Notes: generated by a model not told the origin, from the sequence alone. A stretch of DNA of 64,000 nt from Streptococcus infantis (GCF_018499575.1 NZ_JAHDAP010000002.1:186001-250000), one strand, 5' to 3'. Positions 27,197 through 36,670 are shown, counted from the stretch's first letter. Made by a program: numbers and translations.

Positions 27197-27224
27197 TTGA
27201 AATTTTCTGAAAAAGTAGTAAACT
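27197..27224 (+). promoter_or_regulatory. lrgAB promoter
   Basis: TTGAAA (27197-27202), 16-bp spacer, TAAACT (27219-27224), 32 bp before lrgA. Confidence 0.45.
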
Positions 27225-27256
27225 GGTATGCAGAAAGTCTATTTGTGGAGTAAACG

Positions 27257-27631
27257 ATGAAGTTATATGTTCAGTTAATGATTCTCTTTGTCATTTCACT
27301 GATTGGTGAGGGAATCTCTAGCTTTTTCCATTTGCCTATCCCTGGAAGCATTATTGGTTTGATTATTTTATTTTTAGCCTTGCAGTTCAAGTGGTTGCGG
27401 GTACGTCATGTCAACATGGTTGGGAATTTTCTCCTGGCTAATATGACTATTCTATTTTTGCCTCCTGCAGTTGGGATTATGGAGAAATTTGATGTGATTG
27501 CTCCCTATTTATTGCCCATTGTCTTGATTGTCTTTTTTGCAGCAGTTATCAATATTATCTTGATTGCGTTGGTCGTTCAGTTTATCAAAAAGCGTTATGA
27601 AGGTGATTACGAAGAAAGAGGTGCTAAATGA
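27257..27631 (+). CDS. lrgA: CidA/LrgA family holin-like protein
   Basis: A 124-aa membrane protein with four predicted helices (about 5-22, 28-45, 57-77, 87-110) and a charged C-terminus, matching the CidA/LrgA family. LrgAB affects autolysis and, in some species, pyruvate uptake. The family signature LPIPGSIIGLIILFLAL is present. The stop overlaps the lrgB start by 4 bp. CidA and LrgA cannot be told apart from sequence alone, so the symbol is approximate. A MarR gene is divergent. Confidence 0.85.
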   Translation: MKLYVQLMILFVISLIGEGISSFFHLPIPGSIIGLIILFLALQFKWLRVRHVNMVGNFLLANMTILFLPPAVGIMEKFDVIAPYLLPIVLIVFFAAVINIILIALVVQFIKKRYEGDYEERGAK

Positions 27632-28323
27632 GCGAATTTGTATCCAATCCACTTTTTGGGATAGCCTTGTCTATCCTGGCCTATCTCGGGGGCATGATTA
27701 TCTTTAGACGCTACCCTCATCCTTTGACAACTCCCTTACTCTTAGCGACTTTATTTATCATAGCATTTCTGAAATTGACGGGTATTTCCTATGTTGACTA
27801 TTATCAAGGTGGGGTTTATCTGAATAACTTGATTGTACCTTCGACAGTAGCACTTGGGATTCCTCTCTATAAAAGTTTTCACCTCATGAAGCACCATGTT
27901 AGAAGTATTCTACTCAGTAGTTTCCTTGCTGTTGTTGTAAATACAGTTTTTACAGCTTTAGTTGCAAAATTTTTCGGTATGGATTTCTTCTTGGCGATTT
28001 CACTTTTCCCAAAGTCTGTAACGACGGCCATGGCAGTTGGAATTACGGATAAGCTACAAGGGATAGCGACGATCACCTTGGTAGTTGTGGTAGCAACTGG
28101 CATTTTGACTAGCGTTATTGGACCAACACTTTTAAAATGGCTAAAAATAGACGACCCAGTAGCTGCCGGTCTAGCTCTAGGAGGAACGGGTCACGCCGTT
28201 GGAACTGGGACAGCATTCCGTTATGGTTCTGTTGCAGGTGCCATGGCTGGTTTGGCAATCGGTGTCACAGGTCTGCTGTATGTCTTTATCAGTCCCATCG
28301 TAGCTAGTTTAATATTGAGTTAA
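27628..28323 (+). CDS. lrgB: LrgB family membrane protein
   Basis: A 231-aa multi-pass protein with the LrgB/CidB signatures LFPKSVTTAMAVGI and GGTGHAVGTGTAFRYG. It works with the LrgA-type partner, which is translationally coupled through the ATGA overlap. It is probably a transporter-like component in control of autolysis or overflow metabolite exchange. About six to seven hydrophobic segments span the protein. A strong terminator follows at 28357. Confidence 0.9.
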   Translation: MSEFVSNPLFGIALSILAYLGGMIIFRRYPHPLTTPLLLATLFIIAFLKLTGISYVDYYQGGVYLNNLIVPSTVALGIPLYKSFHLMKHHVRSILLSSFLAVVVNTVFTALVAKFFGMDFFLAISLFPKSVTTAMAVGITDKLQGIATITLVVVVATGILTSVIGPTLLKWLKIDDPVAAGLALGGTGHAVGTGTAFRYGSVAGAMAGLAIGVTGLLYVFISPIVASLILS

Positions 28324-28356
28324 AAAATAATAATGTTATATTTCTTTGTGTAAAAA

Positions 28357-28392
28357 GAAGCCCCTAGCTTTATTTGCTAGGGGCTTCATTCA
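28357..28392. terminator. Terminator between lrgB and ABC permease gene
   Basis: GAAGCCCCTAGC and GCTAGGGGCTTC form a perfect 12-bp stem with flanking A/T runs. It lies between convergent genes. Confidence 0.9.
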
Positions 28393-29124
28393 TTATTGTA
28401 AGTTTACTTTGTTCTTTAAGATATAGTAGGTGCCGAGATAGAAGCCGACGCTAAGGATTAAGTCCTTGAAAATTTCAAAGGATAATACCCAATTGTAGTC
28501 GAAATCGATGCGAAGATTTAGGGTGATAAAACCAAGGACTATTTGGATAGCGATGTAGGCGACAACCGCAAGAGCTGTACGGTATTCATTAAAGAGTTGG
28601 CCGATAGAGATAGACAAGTAGATACAAAGAATACCTGCAAGAGTGTTAAAAATATAGGAAATCAAGGCTAACCAGAAATCATCTGTATAATTTTTTAGCA
28701 TATACTCGGCAAAACTAGATAGGAAGGCGTCTGGTTCAATCATGGAAATGATAATATAAAGGCTAAAAAGGAAGACCACTGTACTTGCCAAAGACCAAAC
28801 AAAGGCTCCAAGAAGTTTAGCGGAGAGAATCTGGTGTTCAGATACTGGAAGGGTGAGAGTTAGATAGCCACGACGGTCATAAACACTACCCTTAAATCGT
28901 TGAATAATCAAAATCAAGGTTGAGATACTCAAAGTAATAACCAGACCACCAAAAACCAGAGATAGAAATACTAACATGACAACGCCCTTATCTTGATAAT
29001 AGGTGCTTGAGAGGCTACTGCCCTGAATACCGATGATGACAGATAGGGATAGTACAGCTGCATAGAGGGCTAAAAACCATTTGTTGACATTTTTAAATTC
29101 ATAACGAACTAAATTCCAAAACAT
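28393..29124 (-). CDS. ABC transporter permease (YtrC/ABC-2 type)
   Basis: A 243-aa protein with six hydrophobic segments typical of ABC-2 type permeases. The N-terminus MFWNLVRYEFKNVNKWFLA and the motif YDRRGYLTLTLPVSEHQIL are common in permeases of YtrA-controlled operons. It is the last of three genes after GntR and ATPase genes. The substrate is unknown; such systems often respond to cell-wall antibiotics or export peptides. Confidence 0.85.
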   Translation of the reverse strand: MFWNLVRYEFKNVNKWFLALYAAVLSLSVIIGIQGSSLSSTYYQDKGVVMLVFLSLVFGGLVITLSISTLILIIQRFKGSVYDRRGYLTLTLPVSEHQILSAKLLGAFVWSLASTVVFLFSLYIIISMIEPDAFLSSFAEYMLKNYTDDFWLALISYIFNTLAGILCIYLSISIGQLFNEYRTALAVVAYIAIQIVLGFITLNLRIDFDYNWVLSFEIFKDLILSVGFYLGTYYILKNKVNLQ

Positions 29125-29139
29125 AATAATCTCCTTTAT

Positions 29140-29835
29140 CTAGGCTTTGAATTCGTGACGGAAGAGCTGGTCGATAGACTCTCCAGACTCATAGCGAATA
29201 TCATCCACATTCCCTTGACGGACAACTTTTCCATCCTTGAGAAAGACAATCTCATCCAAGATTGGTTCGATGTCCGAAATCAAGTGAGTTGAAATCAAGA
29301 CAGTCGAAGTTGGAGAGTAATTGTTGATGATGGTGTTCAAGATGTAGTCACGAGCTGCGGGATCGACACCACCGATTGGTTCGTCAAGGACATACAAACG
29401 AGCATCACGACTCATGACAAGGATCAACTGAACTTTTTCTTTGTTCCCTTTTGAGAGTTTCTTGAAGCGGCTATTCTCATCGATACCAAGGTCGCGAAGA
29501 AGAGCTTGAGCACGTTCCAGATTGAAATCTTTATAGAAGGTCTTGAAAAAGGTAAGAGCTTCCTTGACTTTCATTTGCTCGTTTAGATAGGTCGTATCAG
29601 GTAGGTAAGAAACAATGGCCTTAGTTGCTGGACTTGGTTCCATATCGTTGATCAGAATACGCCCTCCATCAGGTTGTAACAAGCCGTTGATTAGTTTAAT
29701 CAGGGTTGTTTTTCCAGAACCATTTGGACCAAGAAGTCCCACAATCTTTCCTGCTGGGATTTCAAGGGAAACATTTTGAAGAGCAGGGCTTGCTCCATAG
29801 AATTTTGAAACATTTTCAAACGTTAACAAGGTCAT
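29140..29835 (-). CDS. ABC transporter ATP-binding protein
   Basis: A 231-aa ATPase with Walker A GLLGPNGSGKTT (about 33-44), a signature region KLSKGNKEKVQL instead of the canonical LSGGQ, Walker B RLYVLDEPIGGVD and the switch STHLI. The divergent signature is normal for the YtrB-like export subfamily. The start is 3 bp after the GntR stop. It pairs with the permease gene downstream to form one transporter. Confidence 0.93.
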   Translation of the reverse strand: MTLLTFENVSKFYGASPALQNVSLEIPAGKIVGLLGPNGSGKTTLIKLINGLLQPDGGRILINDMEPSPATKAIVSYLPDTTYLNEQMKVKEALTFFKTFYKDFNLERAQALLRDLGIDENSRFKKLSKGNKEKVQLILVMSRDARLYVLDEPIGGVDPAARDYILNTIINNYSPTSTVLISTHLISDIEPILDEIVFLKDGKVVRQGNVDDIRYESGESIDQLFRHEFKA

Positions 29836-29838
29836 AGT

Positions 29839-30204
29839 CTAAACTCCTTCAATATAATCTCTCAAAACAGTTGGTAGTTCTTCTTTTTCATAGCCAAATT
29901 CTACCATGCCTGTTACAAACTGCTGCAGTTGTTCTTCTGATAGTTGTTTCCGGGATTGGAGGATTAAGTCCAAGTCCTCTGTGACAAAACGTCCTGCAGT
30001 ACGCTTGGTGTATACGAAGCCTTCTCTTTCTAGGTCTGATAGGGCACGTTGGATGGTATTAGGATTAACGCCAGCCTCGCTAGCCAGTTCTCTGACAGTT
30101 GGCAGTTGTTGGTTGGGTTCTAGTTTATGAGAAACGATTTGCAGTTTAATTTTATCCATTATCTGCAAATAAATGGGTTTATTGTTATCAAATATCCAGG
30201 ACAT
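29839..30204 (-). CDS. GntR family (YtrA type) regulator
   Basis: A 121-aa short GntR protein. The winged helix (residues about 8-75) carries the signature QQLPTVRELASEAGVNPNTIQRAL, here quoted in two parts: QQLPTVRELAS and GVNPNTIQRAL. A small dimerisation tail follows, as in YtrA, without an effector domain. The ATG at 30204 with GGAG 6 nt upstream is preferred to a GTG one codon earlier. It is the first gene of the ABC operon and has a palindrome over its own transcription start, so autorepression is likely. Confidence 0.92.
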   Translation of the reverse strand: MSWIFDNNKPIYLQIMDKIKLQIVSHKLEPNQQLPTVRELASEAGVNPNTIQRALSDLEREGFVYTKRTAGRFVTEDLDLILQSRKQLSEEQLQQFVTGMVEFGYEKEELPTVLRDYIEGV

Positions 30205-30218
30205 CACGTTCTCCTTTC

Positions 30219-30271
30219 CACAATGTCTATTGTGTTAATTAAATAATACAACTAAACAAGAAACTTGTCAA
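30219..30271 (-). promoter_or_regulatory. GntR operon promoter with operator palindrome
   Basis: Minus strand TTGACA (30271-30266), 17-bp spacer, TATTAT (30248-30243). The inverted repeat CACAAT-gtct-ATTGTG (30219-30234) begins 8 bp after the -10 box, over the expected start site and just before the ribosome site. Confidence 0.7.
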
Positions 30272-30289
30272 GCCAAAAGGAGAATTATT

Positions 30290-30318
30290 TTGGGAATTGC
30301 TCAAAAAAATGGTATAAT
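30290..30318 (+). promoter_or_regulatory. nrdR promoter
   Basis: TTGGGA (30290-30295), 17-bp spacer, TATAAT (30313-30318). Confidence 0.55.
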
Positions 30319-30346
30319 GAAAAGAAAACGACAGGGAGGGGAAGGC

Positions 30347-30820
30347 ATGCGTTGTCCAAAATGTGGCGCTACTAAATCCAGTGTTATTGATAGTCGCCAG
30401 GCTGAAGAAGGAAATACAATCAGAAGAAGACGTGAGTGCGAAGAATGCCAGCATCGTTTTACGACCTATGAACGTGTAGAAGAAAGAACGCTGGTTGTGG
30501 TCAAAAAAGATGGAACTCGAGAACAATTCTCAAGAGATAAAATCTTTAACGGGATTATTCGCTCAGCTCAAAAACGTCCCGTTTCTAGTGATGAAATTGG
30601 CATGGTGGTTAATCGTATCGAGCAAAAACTCCTCAGTCGCAATGATAATGAAATTCAAAGTGAAGATATTGGTTCTCTCGTCATGGAAGAACTGGCTGAA
30701 CTGGATGAAATCACATACGTTCGTTTCGCTAGTGTTTATCGTAGCTTTAAAGATGTGAGCGAGCTCGAAAATCTTCTCAAACAAATTACGCAATCTTCAA
30801 AGAAGAAAAAGGAAAAATAA
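30347..30820 (+). CDS. nrdR: Transcriptional repressor NrdR
   Basis: ATP/dATP-sensing repressor of ribonucleotide reductase genes. The 157-aa protein starts at 30347 (MRCPKCG) after GGGAGGGGAAGGC. The upstream in-frame codons lie at or before the -10 box and are rejected. The N-terminal zinc ribbon is CPKC-x27-CEEC, with the linker [20 protein letters not shown], and an ATP-cone domain follows ([16 protein letters not shown]). Here it heads the dnaB-dnaI operon, with no gap to dnaB, coupling nucleotide supply control with replication initiation. Confidence 0.97.
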   Translation: MRCPKCGATKSSVIDSRQAEEGNTIRRRRECEECQHRFTTYERVEERTLVVVKKDGTREQFSRDKIFNGIIRSAQKRPVSSDEIGMVVNRIEQKLLSRNDNEIQSEDIGSLVMEELAELDEITYVRFASVYRSFKDVSELENLLKQITQSSKKKKEK

Positions 30821-31990
30821 ATGAAGCCTAATGATCGTTTTTCTTTTCTAAAGAATAATCGGGTGTCGCAAGATCCCACATCTCTGGTGCAGTGCTACCT
30901 CCCGATTATCGGTCAGGATGCGCTGAGTCTTTACCTTTATACCCTAGCCTTTTGGGATAATGGACAAAAGGAACACCTCTTTGCTGCCATTCTCAATCAT
31001 CTGAATTTTGGAATGGACAGGCTTTTAAAAGCTTTTAAAATCTTATCAGCTTTCAACTTGCTTACCCTCTATCAAAAGGGTGACGTCTATGAAATCGCCA
31101 TTCATCCAACCCTTTCTAGTTCAGATTTCTTGCGTCATACAGTTTATCGAACTTTATTGGAGAAAAAAATTGGTGATCCAGCAGTTTCTGATTTGCGTCA
31201 AGAGTCTGCAGAGGGAGAAGCTTTGACGGTTCCTTTGAGTCAGGTCTTTCCAGAAATAGAGGACATGGCTAGTTATGATGAAACACCAGTAAGGGCTAAT
31301 TTGACGAATGATTTCGATTTGGATCATTTTCGTCAGCTCATGGCTCGAGATGGTCTTCGTTTCCAAGATGAACAGTCAGATGTTTTAGAGCTCTTTAAAA
31401 TTGCTGACGAGAAAAAATGGACTTGGTTTGAAACCTATCAATTGGCTAAGGCGACAGCAGTTTCACAAGTTATTTCTGTCAAGCGTATGCGTGAAAAATC
31501 AGCGCAAAAATCTGTTTCGTCAGACTTCAGTCCCCAAGAAGCGACTATTATCCGAGAAGCTAAAAGTAAGACTGCCCTGCAATTTTTAGCGGGTATCAAA
31601 CAAACCCGAAATGCAGGGATTATCCAAGCTGAACGCGATTTGTTAAAACAGATGGCAGACTTGGGCTTGCTTGATGAGGTTATCAACATTGTTATACTCT
31701 TGACCTTCAATAAGGTTGATTCTGCCAACCTCAATGAAAAATATGCCATGAAAGTGGCTAATGATTACTCTTATAACAAGATCAGAACTGCTGAAGAAGC
31801 TGTACTTCGCATCAGAGAGAAGAATCAAAAGGGACAAGAACAAAAATCAGCGAAAACAAGCCAAACCAAAAGTAATGTCCCAAAATGGAGTAATCCAGAA
31901 TATAAAAATGAAACCAGCGAAGAAACTCGCATGGAGTTAGAACGTAAGAAAAAAGAAATGTTAGACCGATTAGGAAAAGGAGGAGACTAG
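30821..31990 (+). CDS. dnaB: Replication initiation/helicase-loading protein DnaB (Firmicutes type)
   Basis: Membrane-associated helicase co-loader of low-GC Gram-positives, not the DnaB helicase itself. The product has 389 aa. N-terminal domain: MKPNDRFSFLKNNRVSQDP, LVQCYLPIIGQDALSLYLY. The C-terminal DnaD-like domain spans about 200-330 and includes LLKQMADLGLLDEVINIVI. A charged tail follows. The start codon immediately follows the nrdR stop, and dnaI begins directly after its own stop. Confidence 0.95.
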   Translation: MKPNDRFSFLKNNRVSQDPTSLVQCYLPIIGQDALSLYLYTLAFWDNGQKEHLFAAILNHLNFGMDRLLKAFKILSAFNLLTLYQKGDVYEIAIHPTLSSSDFLRHTVYRTLLEKKIGDPAVSDLRQESAEGEALTVPLSQVFPEIEDMASYDETPVRANLTNDFDLDHFRQLMARDGLRFQDEQSDVLELFKIADEKKWTWFETYQLAKATAVSQVISVKRMREKSAQKSVSSDFSPQEATIIREAKSKTALQFLAGIKQTRNAGIIQAERDLLKQMADLGLLDEVINIVILLTFNKVDSANLNEKYAMKVANDYSYNKIRTAEEAVLRIREKNQKGQEQKSAKTSQTKSNVPKWSNPEYKNETSEETRMELERKKKEMLDRLGKGGD

Positions 31991-32887
31991 ATGGAAAGTG
32001 TAGGAGATGTACTTAAAGATCATCCCAGCCGTTTTCAATACCAGGACCTGGTTCAGCAGATTGTAAAAGATCCAGATGTTGCGGCTTTTATCCGGAAGGA
32101 ATCTCTCAGTCAAGAGGAATTGAATCGTAGTATCTCTAAGTTTAATCAATACATCACCGAACGTGATAAGTTCCTTCGCGGAGATACCGACTATATCGCG
32201 CGTGGCTATAAGCCTATTCTAGTTATGAATCATGGTTACGCAGATGTATCCTATGAGGAAACTCCAGAACTGATTGCGGCTGAGAAGGAAGCGGCTATCA
32301 AGAATCGTCTCAGATTGATTAATCTTCCAGCTAGTCTTAAAAAAGCTAGTTTGGCTCAAGTTGATTTGGATGACTTGGGACGCATGCCAGTTTTTGAAAA
32401 GCTCTTTACCTTTGTTGAGCAATATCCAGAAGTCCGTAAAGGTCTCTATCTCTATGGAGACTTTGGAGTTGGGAAGAGTTTTATGGTGGCTGCCTTAGCC
32501 CATGATTTGTCAGAAAAACGTGGTGTTTCATCTACCCTTCTTCACTATCCAAGTTTTGTCATTGACGTTAAAAATGCTATCGGTGATGGTAATGTAAAGA
32601 GTTTGGTGGATGAAATCAAGCAAGCTGAAGTTTTGATTTTTGATGATATTGGTGCTGAGCAATCAACACCTTGGGTGCGTGATGAAGTCTTGCAAGTCAT
32701 TCTTCAATATCGTATGCAAGAAGATTTACCGACCTTCTTTACCTCAAATTTCAGTTTTGATGATTTGGAAAAACATTTTGCCAAAGGCAAGAATGGAAAT
32801 GATGAAACCTGGGAAGCTAGACGTGTGATGGAGCGTATCCGTTATTTGGCAGAGGAAACACGACTAGAAGGAGAAAACCGCCGATGA
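31991..32887 (+). CDS. dnaI: Primosomal protein DnaI (helicase loader)
   Basis: AAA+ ATPase that loads the replicative helicase with DnaB and DnaD. The product has 298 aa. An N-terminal helicase-interacting region (about 1-100) is followed by Walker A GDFGVGKS and Walker B VLIFDDIGAEQ. The FFTSNFSFDDLEKHF sensor region and a C-terminal arginine pair (RVMERIRYLAEE) complete the AAA+ core. It overlaps the following nitroreductase gene by 4 bp. Confidence 0.96.
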   Translation: MESVGDVLKDHPSRFQYQDLVQQIVKDPDVAAFIRKESLSQEELNRSISKFNQYITERDKFLRGDTDYIARGYKPILVMNHGYADVSYEETPELIAAEKEAAIKNRLRLINLPASLKKASLAQVDLDDLGRMPVFEKLFTFVEQYPEVRKGLYLYGDFGVGKSFMVAALAHDLSEKRGVSSTLLHYPSFVIDVKNAIGDGNVKSLVDEIKQAEVLIFDDIGAEQSTPWVRDEVLQVILQYRMQEDLPTFFTSNFSFDDLEKHFAKGKNGNDETWEARRVMERIRYLAEETRLEGENRR

Positions 32888-33597
32888 GTGAAACAATCAC
32901 ATTAATGAAATCTCATACTTCGGTTCGCAGATTTAAGGAAGAAGCGATCCCTAAAGAAGATTTAAATACCATTTTATCTGCAGGACAAATGGCTTCTTCT
33001 TGGAAAAATTTCCAATCTTATTCTGTGATTGTAGTCAGAAGTCAAGAAAAGAAAGATGCTCTTTTTGAGCTGGTTCCTCAGGAAGCGATTCGTCAGTCTG
33101 CTGCTTTCCTTCTCTTTGTAGGAGATTTAAACCGTGCAGAAAAAGGAGCTCGTCTCCATACCGATACTTTCCAACCTCAAGGGGTGGAAGGGCTCCTCAT
33201 CACTTCAGTCGATGCAGCACTAGCTGGGCAGAACACCTTGCTTGCGGCAGAAAGCCTTGGATATGGTGGAGTAATCATCGGTTTAGTGCGTTACAAATCT
33301 GTTGAATTAGCAGAGTTGTTCAAGCTTCCTGACTACACCTATCCAGTTTTTGGGATTGCACTAGGCGTACCAAATCAACAACACGATGTAAAACCAAGAT
33401 TGCCACTCGAGCAAGTTGTTTTTGAGGAAGAATACCAAGAACAAACGGCTGAGGCTATTGAAGCCTATGACCTTGTGCAGACTGAATACGCAGGAGCGCG
33501 TGCGACTACCACTTGGAGTCAGCGTCTTGCGGAGCAATTCGGTCAGCCTGAACCAAGCTCGACTAGAGAAAATCTTGAACAAAAGAACTTATTGTAG
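32884..33597 (+). CDS. NADPH-dependent FMN oxidoreductase (nitroreductase family, NfrA-like)
   Basis: A 237-aa flavoprotein of the nitroreductase superfamily. The N-terminal SHTSVRRFKEEAIP is the FMN phosphate-binding region, and GYGGVIIGLVRYK with YPVFGIALGVPN forms the core. The length and C-terminal excursion fit the NfsA/NfrA-like NADPH group. The physiological substrate is unknown; quinones, flavins or disulfides are possible. Translation is coupled to dnaI (ATGA overlap), with no clear functional link to replication. Confidence 0.88.
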   Translation: MSETITLMKSHTSVRRFKEEAIPKEDLNTILSAGQMASSWKNFQSYSVIVVRSQEKKDALFELVPQEAIRQSAAFLLFVGDLNRAEKGARLHTDTFQPQGVEGLLITSVDAALAGQNTLLAAESLGYGGVIIGLVRYKSVELAELFKLPDYTYPVFGIALGVPNQQHDVKPRLPLEQVVFEEEYQEQTAEAIEAYDLVQTEYAGARATTTWSQRLAEQFGQPEPSSTRENLEQKNLL

Positions 33598-33610
33598 AAA
33601 GTGAGAAAAC

Positions 33611-34921
33611 ATGGCCTTACCAACTGTTGCCATTGTAGGACGTCCCAATGTTGGGAAATCAACCCTGTTTAACCGTATTGCAGGGGAACGCATCTCAATC
33701 GTAGAAGATGTCGAAGGAGTAACACGAGACCGTATCTATGCTACTGGTGAGTGGCTCAATCGTTCTTTCAGTATGATTGATACTGGAGGGATTGACGATG
33801 TTGATGCTCCATTTATGGAACAAATTAAGCACCAGGCAGAGATTGCCATGGAAGAGGCAGACGTCATCGTCTTTGTCGTTTCTGGAAAAGAAGGAATCAC
33901 AGATGCAGACGAATACGTAGCTCGTAAACTCTATAAAACCCATAAACCGGTCATCCTTGCAGTCAACAAGGTGGACAATCCTGAGATGCGAAATGATATC
34001 TATGATTTTTATGCACTAGGCTTGGGTGAACCACTGCCAATTTCATCTGTTCACGGGATTGGTACAGGGGATGTATTGGATGCTATCGTCGAAAATCTTC
34101 CACATGAAGTTGAAGAAGAAAATCCAGATGTCATTAAATTCAGTTTGATTGGTCGTCCAAATGTCGGAAAATCTAGCTTGATCAATGCCATTTTGGGAGA
34201 AGATCGCGTCATTGCCAGTCCTGTAGCTGGGACAACTCGTGATGCTATTGACACCCATTTTACAGATGCAGATGGCCAAGAATTTATCATGATTGATACG
34301 GCTGGCATGCGTAAGTCTGGTAAAGTCTATGAAAATACTGAGAAATACTCTGTTATGCGTGCCATGCGCGCCATTGACCGTTCAGATGTAGTCTTGATGG
34401 TGCTCAATGCCGAAGAAGGTATCCGTGAGTACGACAAACGTATCGCAGGTTTTGCCCACGAAGCTGGTAAAGGGATGATTATCGTGGTCAATAAGTGGGA
34501 TACCCTTGAAAAAGATAATCACACCATGAAAAACTGGGAAGAGGATATCCGTGAGCAGTTCCAATACTTGCCTTACGCACCGATTATCTTTGTGTCAGCT
34601 CTTACCAAGCAACGTCTTCACAAATTACCTGAAATGATCAAACAAATCAGCGAGAGTCAAAATACTCGTATCCCATCAGCTGTCTTGAATGATGTGATTA
34701 TGGATGCTATTGCCATCAACCCGACACCGACAGACAAAGGGAAACGCCTCAAAATCTTCTATGCGACTCAAGTGGCAACCAAACCACCGACCTTTGTTAT
34801 CTTTGTAAACGAAGAAGAATTAATGCACTTCTCTTACTTGCGTTTCTTGGAAAATCAAATCCGCAAGGCCTTTGTCTTTGAAGGAACACCAATCCATCTG
34901 ATTGCAAGAAAACGGAAATAA
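33611..34921 (+). CDS. der: Ribosome-associated GTPase Der (EngA)
   Basis: Essential GTPase for 50S subunit assembly with two tandem G domains. The 436-aa product has GRPNVGKST at about 10-18 and again GRPNVGKSS at about 181-189, each followed by DTGG or DTAG and NKVD or NKWD motifs. The C-terminal KH-like domain ends with [12 protein letters not shown]. It starts 13 bp after the nitroreductase gene, so it is likely the last gene of the nrdR operon. A terminator follows. Confidence 0.98.
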   Translation: MALPTVAIVGRPNVGKSTLFNRIAGERISIVEDVEGVTRDRIYATGEWLNRSFSMIDTGGIDDVDAPFMEQIKHQAEIAMEEADVIVFVVSGKEGITDADEYVARKLYKTHKPVILAVNKVDNPEMRNDIYDFYALGLGEPLPISSVHGIGTGDVLDAIVENLPHEVEEENPDVIKFSLIGRPNVGKSSLINAILGEDRVIASPVAGTTRDAIDTHFTDADGQEFIMIDTAGMRKSGKVYENTEKYSVMRAMRAIDRSDVVLMVLNAEEGIREYDKRIAGFAHEAGKGMIIVVNKWDTLEKDNHTMKNWEEDIREQFQYLPYAPIIFVSALTKQRLHKLPEMIKQISESQNTRIPSAVLNDVIMDAIAINPTPTDKGKRLKIFYATQVATKPPTFVIFVNEEELMHFSYLRFLENQIRKAFVFEGTPIHLIARKRK

Positions 34922-34929
34922 AATGATAA

Positions 34930-34959
34930 AAAGAAGAAGGTTCTCAGACCTTCTTTTTT
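34930..34959 (+). terminator. der terminator
   Basis: AAGAAGAAGGT and ACCTTCTTTTTT stem with T run. Confidence 0.85.
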
Positions 34960-35069
34960 GTAGAGGATACCAAGAACGTAAGACTAAATTTGTCATCGAA
35001 ATAACATATTTTTCCTGGTCTGTGTCATGGTTTTGTAATGAAAAGGTACTTTCTTTGTAAAAGTCAAAA

Positions 35070-35078
35070 TGCTATAAT
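35070..35078 (+). promoter_or_regulatory. Extended -10 promoter of the TPM/lemA unit
   Basis: TGCTATAAT ending at 35078, 35 bp before the TPM gene start. The -35 region is weak. Confidence 0.5.
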
Positions 35079-35113
35079 TCTCTAAACAATTTTCCTTGCA
35101 CAAGGAGGTTATT

Positions 35114-35956
35114 ATGAAAAAAGATAGATTGTTAAAGAATCGTTTCGTGGTGCATCTACTTGGATTGCTGATGGCATTTTTCTTCCTATCAGGATTTACC
35201 GCACCTGAAAAACCAGACTATGGTATTTATGATCCAAATCATTATTTGACAGAGGAAGTAGTTACTCAAATTCGTGACTTAAATGAAACCAATAGTCAAA
35301 AGGCAGAAAAGCTTCAAATAGGTGTCTATATCGTAGACAGTTTGGAAGGTGAAAGCATTGAAACGGTAGCAAATGAAACCGCTAGGGCTTGGAAGATTGG
35401 CTATTCAGGCGATAATTTTGGAAGTCTCATTGTAGTAGCCGTTCAAGACCGTAAATCAAGAATTGAAACCAGTAATAACACCGCCATTAGAATAACAGAC
35501 TATCAAACCAAGCAGATTTTGGCAGCCAGTCGTACAGATTTTAAAACTGGTGACTATAGTAAGGGAATTCTAGCGATTGCTAAAGGCTTGGACAATCAGT
35601 TTTATAGAGGAACTGGGACCTTCTCGTCTGATGATGACTCCTCTGATATCAAACGTTATTCCGAAAGTATCAGTGGGAAAAAATCTAATCGAGATAGAAC
35701 TAGTTCATCAAACCGCCGTCAAAAAAATGACCCCATAAAAGATTTCTTTATGTTCCTGACGGTAATATATTTCGTTGGAGTCATTATTGCCATTATCAGA
35801 GGTAGAGGTGGCGGAGGGGGAGACTCCTCTGATGGAGGATGGTGGTTTAGTGACTCTTCCGACTCAGGGTCATCTTGGTCCGACTCAGGATCAGACTCCT
35901 CTAGTAGCTGGGACGGCGGAGGCTTCGATGGCGGTGGCTCATCCGATGATTGGTAA
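35114..35956 (+). CDS. TPM-domain (YgcG-like) membrane protein with Gly/Ser/Asp-rich tail
   Basis: A 280-aa protein. Signal peptide or anchor at 1-29; TPM domain about 33-170 starting YDPNHYLTEEVVTQI and including VYIVDSLEG and DDNFG-type loop (SGDNFGSLIVVAV). A basic/Ser linker is followed by a membrane helix (about 207-227) and a C-terminal GGGGGDSSDGG and SDSGSDSSSSWDGG low-complexity tail. The start at 35114 is set by AAGGAGGTTATT. It is paired with lemA 39 bp downstream, a common pairing. Function is unknown; a role in envelope stress is inferred. Confidence 0.88.
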   Translation: MKKDRLLKNRFVVHLLGLLMAFFFLSGFTAPEKPDYGIYDPNHYLTEEVVTQIRDLNETNSQKAEKLQIGVYIVDSLEGESIETVANETARAWKIGYSGDNFGSLIVVAVQDRKSRIETSNNTAIRITDYQTKQILAASRTDFKTGDYSKGILAIAKGLDNQFYRGTGTFSSDDDSSDIKRYSESISGKKSNRDRTSSSNRRQKNDPIKDFFMFLTVIYFVGVIIAIIRGRGGGGGDSSDGGWWFSDSSDSGSSWSDSGSDSSSSWDGGGFDGGGSSDDW

Positions 35957-35995
35957 TGTTCGTGTAAAAAATTAAGGAAATAAGTAGGTTTAGAT

Positions 35996-36589
35996 ATGAA
36001 AAATAAAGGAATTATTTATGTATTGGGCATTTTGCTGGCTATTATCTTACTTGGCGGTTGCTCAGTAGTAGGCACTTATAACGGACTTGTCTCCGAACAA
36101 ACCAAGGTCGAGCAAGCGCAAGCAGATGTAGCGACAGCTCTTCAACGTCGTTCTGACTTGATTGGAAATTTGGTAGAGTCAGTAAAAGGCCAGATGAACC
36201 ATGAGACGGAAGTCTTTACCCAAATTGCAGAAGCTCGTGCTAAAATCGGGAATGGCTCCGTGACTTCAAAAGAAAATCAAGAGGCTCAAGGAGAATTGAG
36301 TTCAGCTATTTCACGATTGATCTCGCTAACAGAAAATTATCCGGAATTGAAGAGCAATCAAAATGTGGAACAACTTATGACGGAGTTGGCCGGAAGTGAA
36401 AATCGTATCTTTGTAGCTCGCAAGGATTACAACAAAGTGGCAACGGAATACAATCAAAAATTAAGAAGCTTCCCAACAGTTCTTTTCGCTAACATGATGA
36501 ACTTTAAAGAGGCAGAAACCTTTAAAGAAAGCGAAGAAGCCAAGACAGCTCCAAAGGTTGATTTTAGTACTTCTACAACTAAAGAATAA
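35996..36589 (+). CDS. lemA: LemA family protein
   Basis: A 197-aa protein with an N-terminal membrane helix (about 6-22) and a long helical domain. Family landmarks are YNGLVSEQTKVEQA, QRRSDLIGNLVESVKG, ENYPELKSN and ENRIFVARKDYN. A lipobox-like LGGC at the end of the helix is odd for this family, but it could mark a lipoprotein. Paired with the upstream TPM-domain gene. Molecular role unknown. Confidence 0.93.
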   Translation: MKNKGIIYVLGILLAIILLGGCSVVGTYNGLVSEQTKVEQAQADVATALQRRSDLIGNLVESVKGQMNHETEVFTQIAEARAKIGNGSVTSKENQEAQGELSSAISRLISLTENYPELKSNQNVEQLMTELAGSENRIFVARKDYNKVATEYNQKLRSFPTVLFANMMNFKEAETFKESEEAKTAPKVDFSTSTTKE

Positions 36590-36641
36590 GCTTGAAATTT
36601 CTAAAAGAAAATCGATGATTAGCAATTGTTTGAACATTTAC

Positions 36642-36670
36642 AAAAAAAGGCTCTAAATGAGCCTTTTTTA
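36642..36670 (+). terminator. lemA terminator
   Basis: AAAAAGGCTC and GAGCCTTTTTT stem with T run. Confidence 0.85.
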
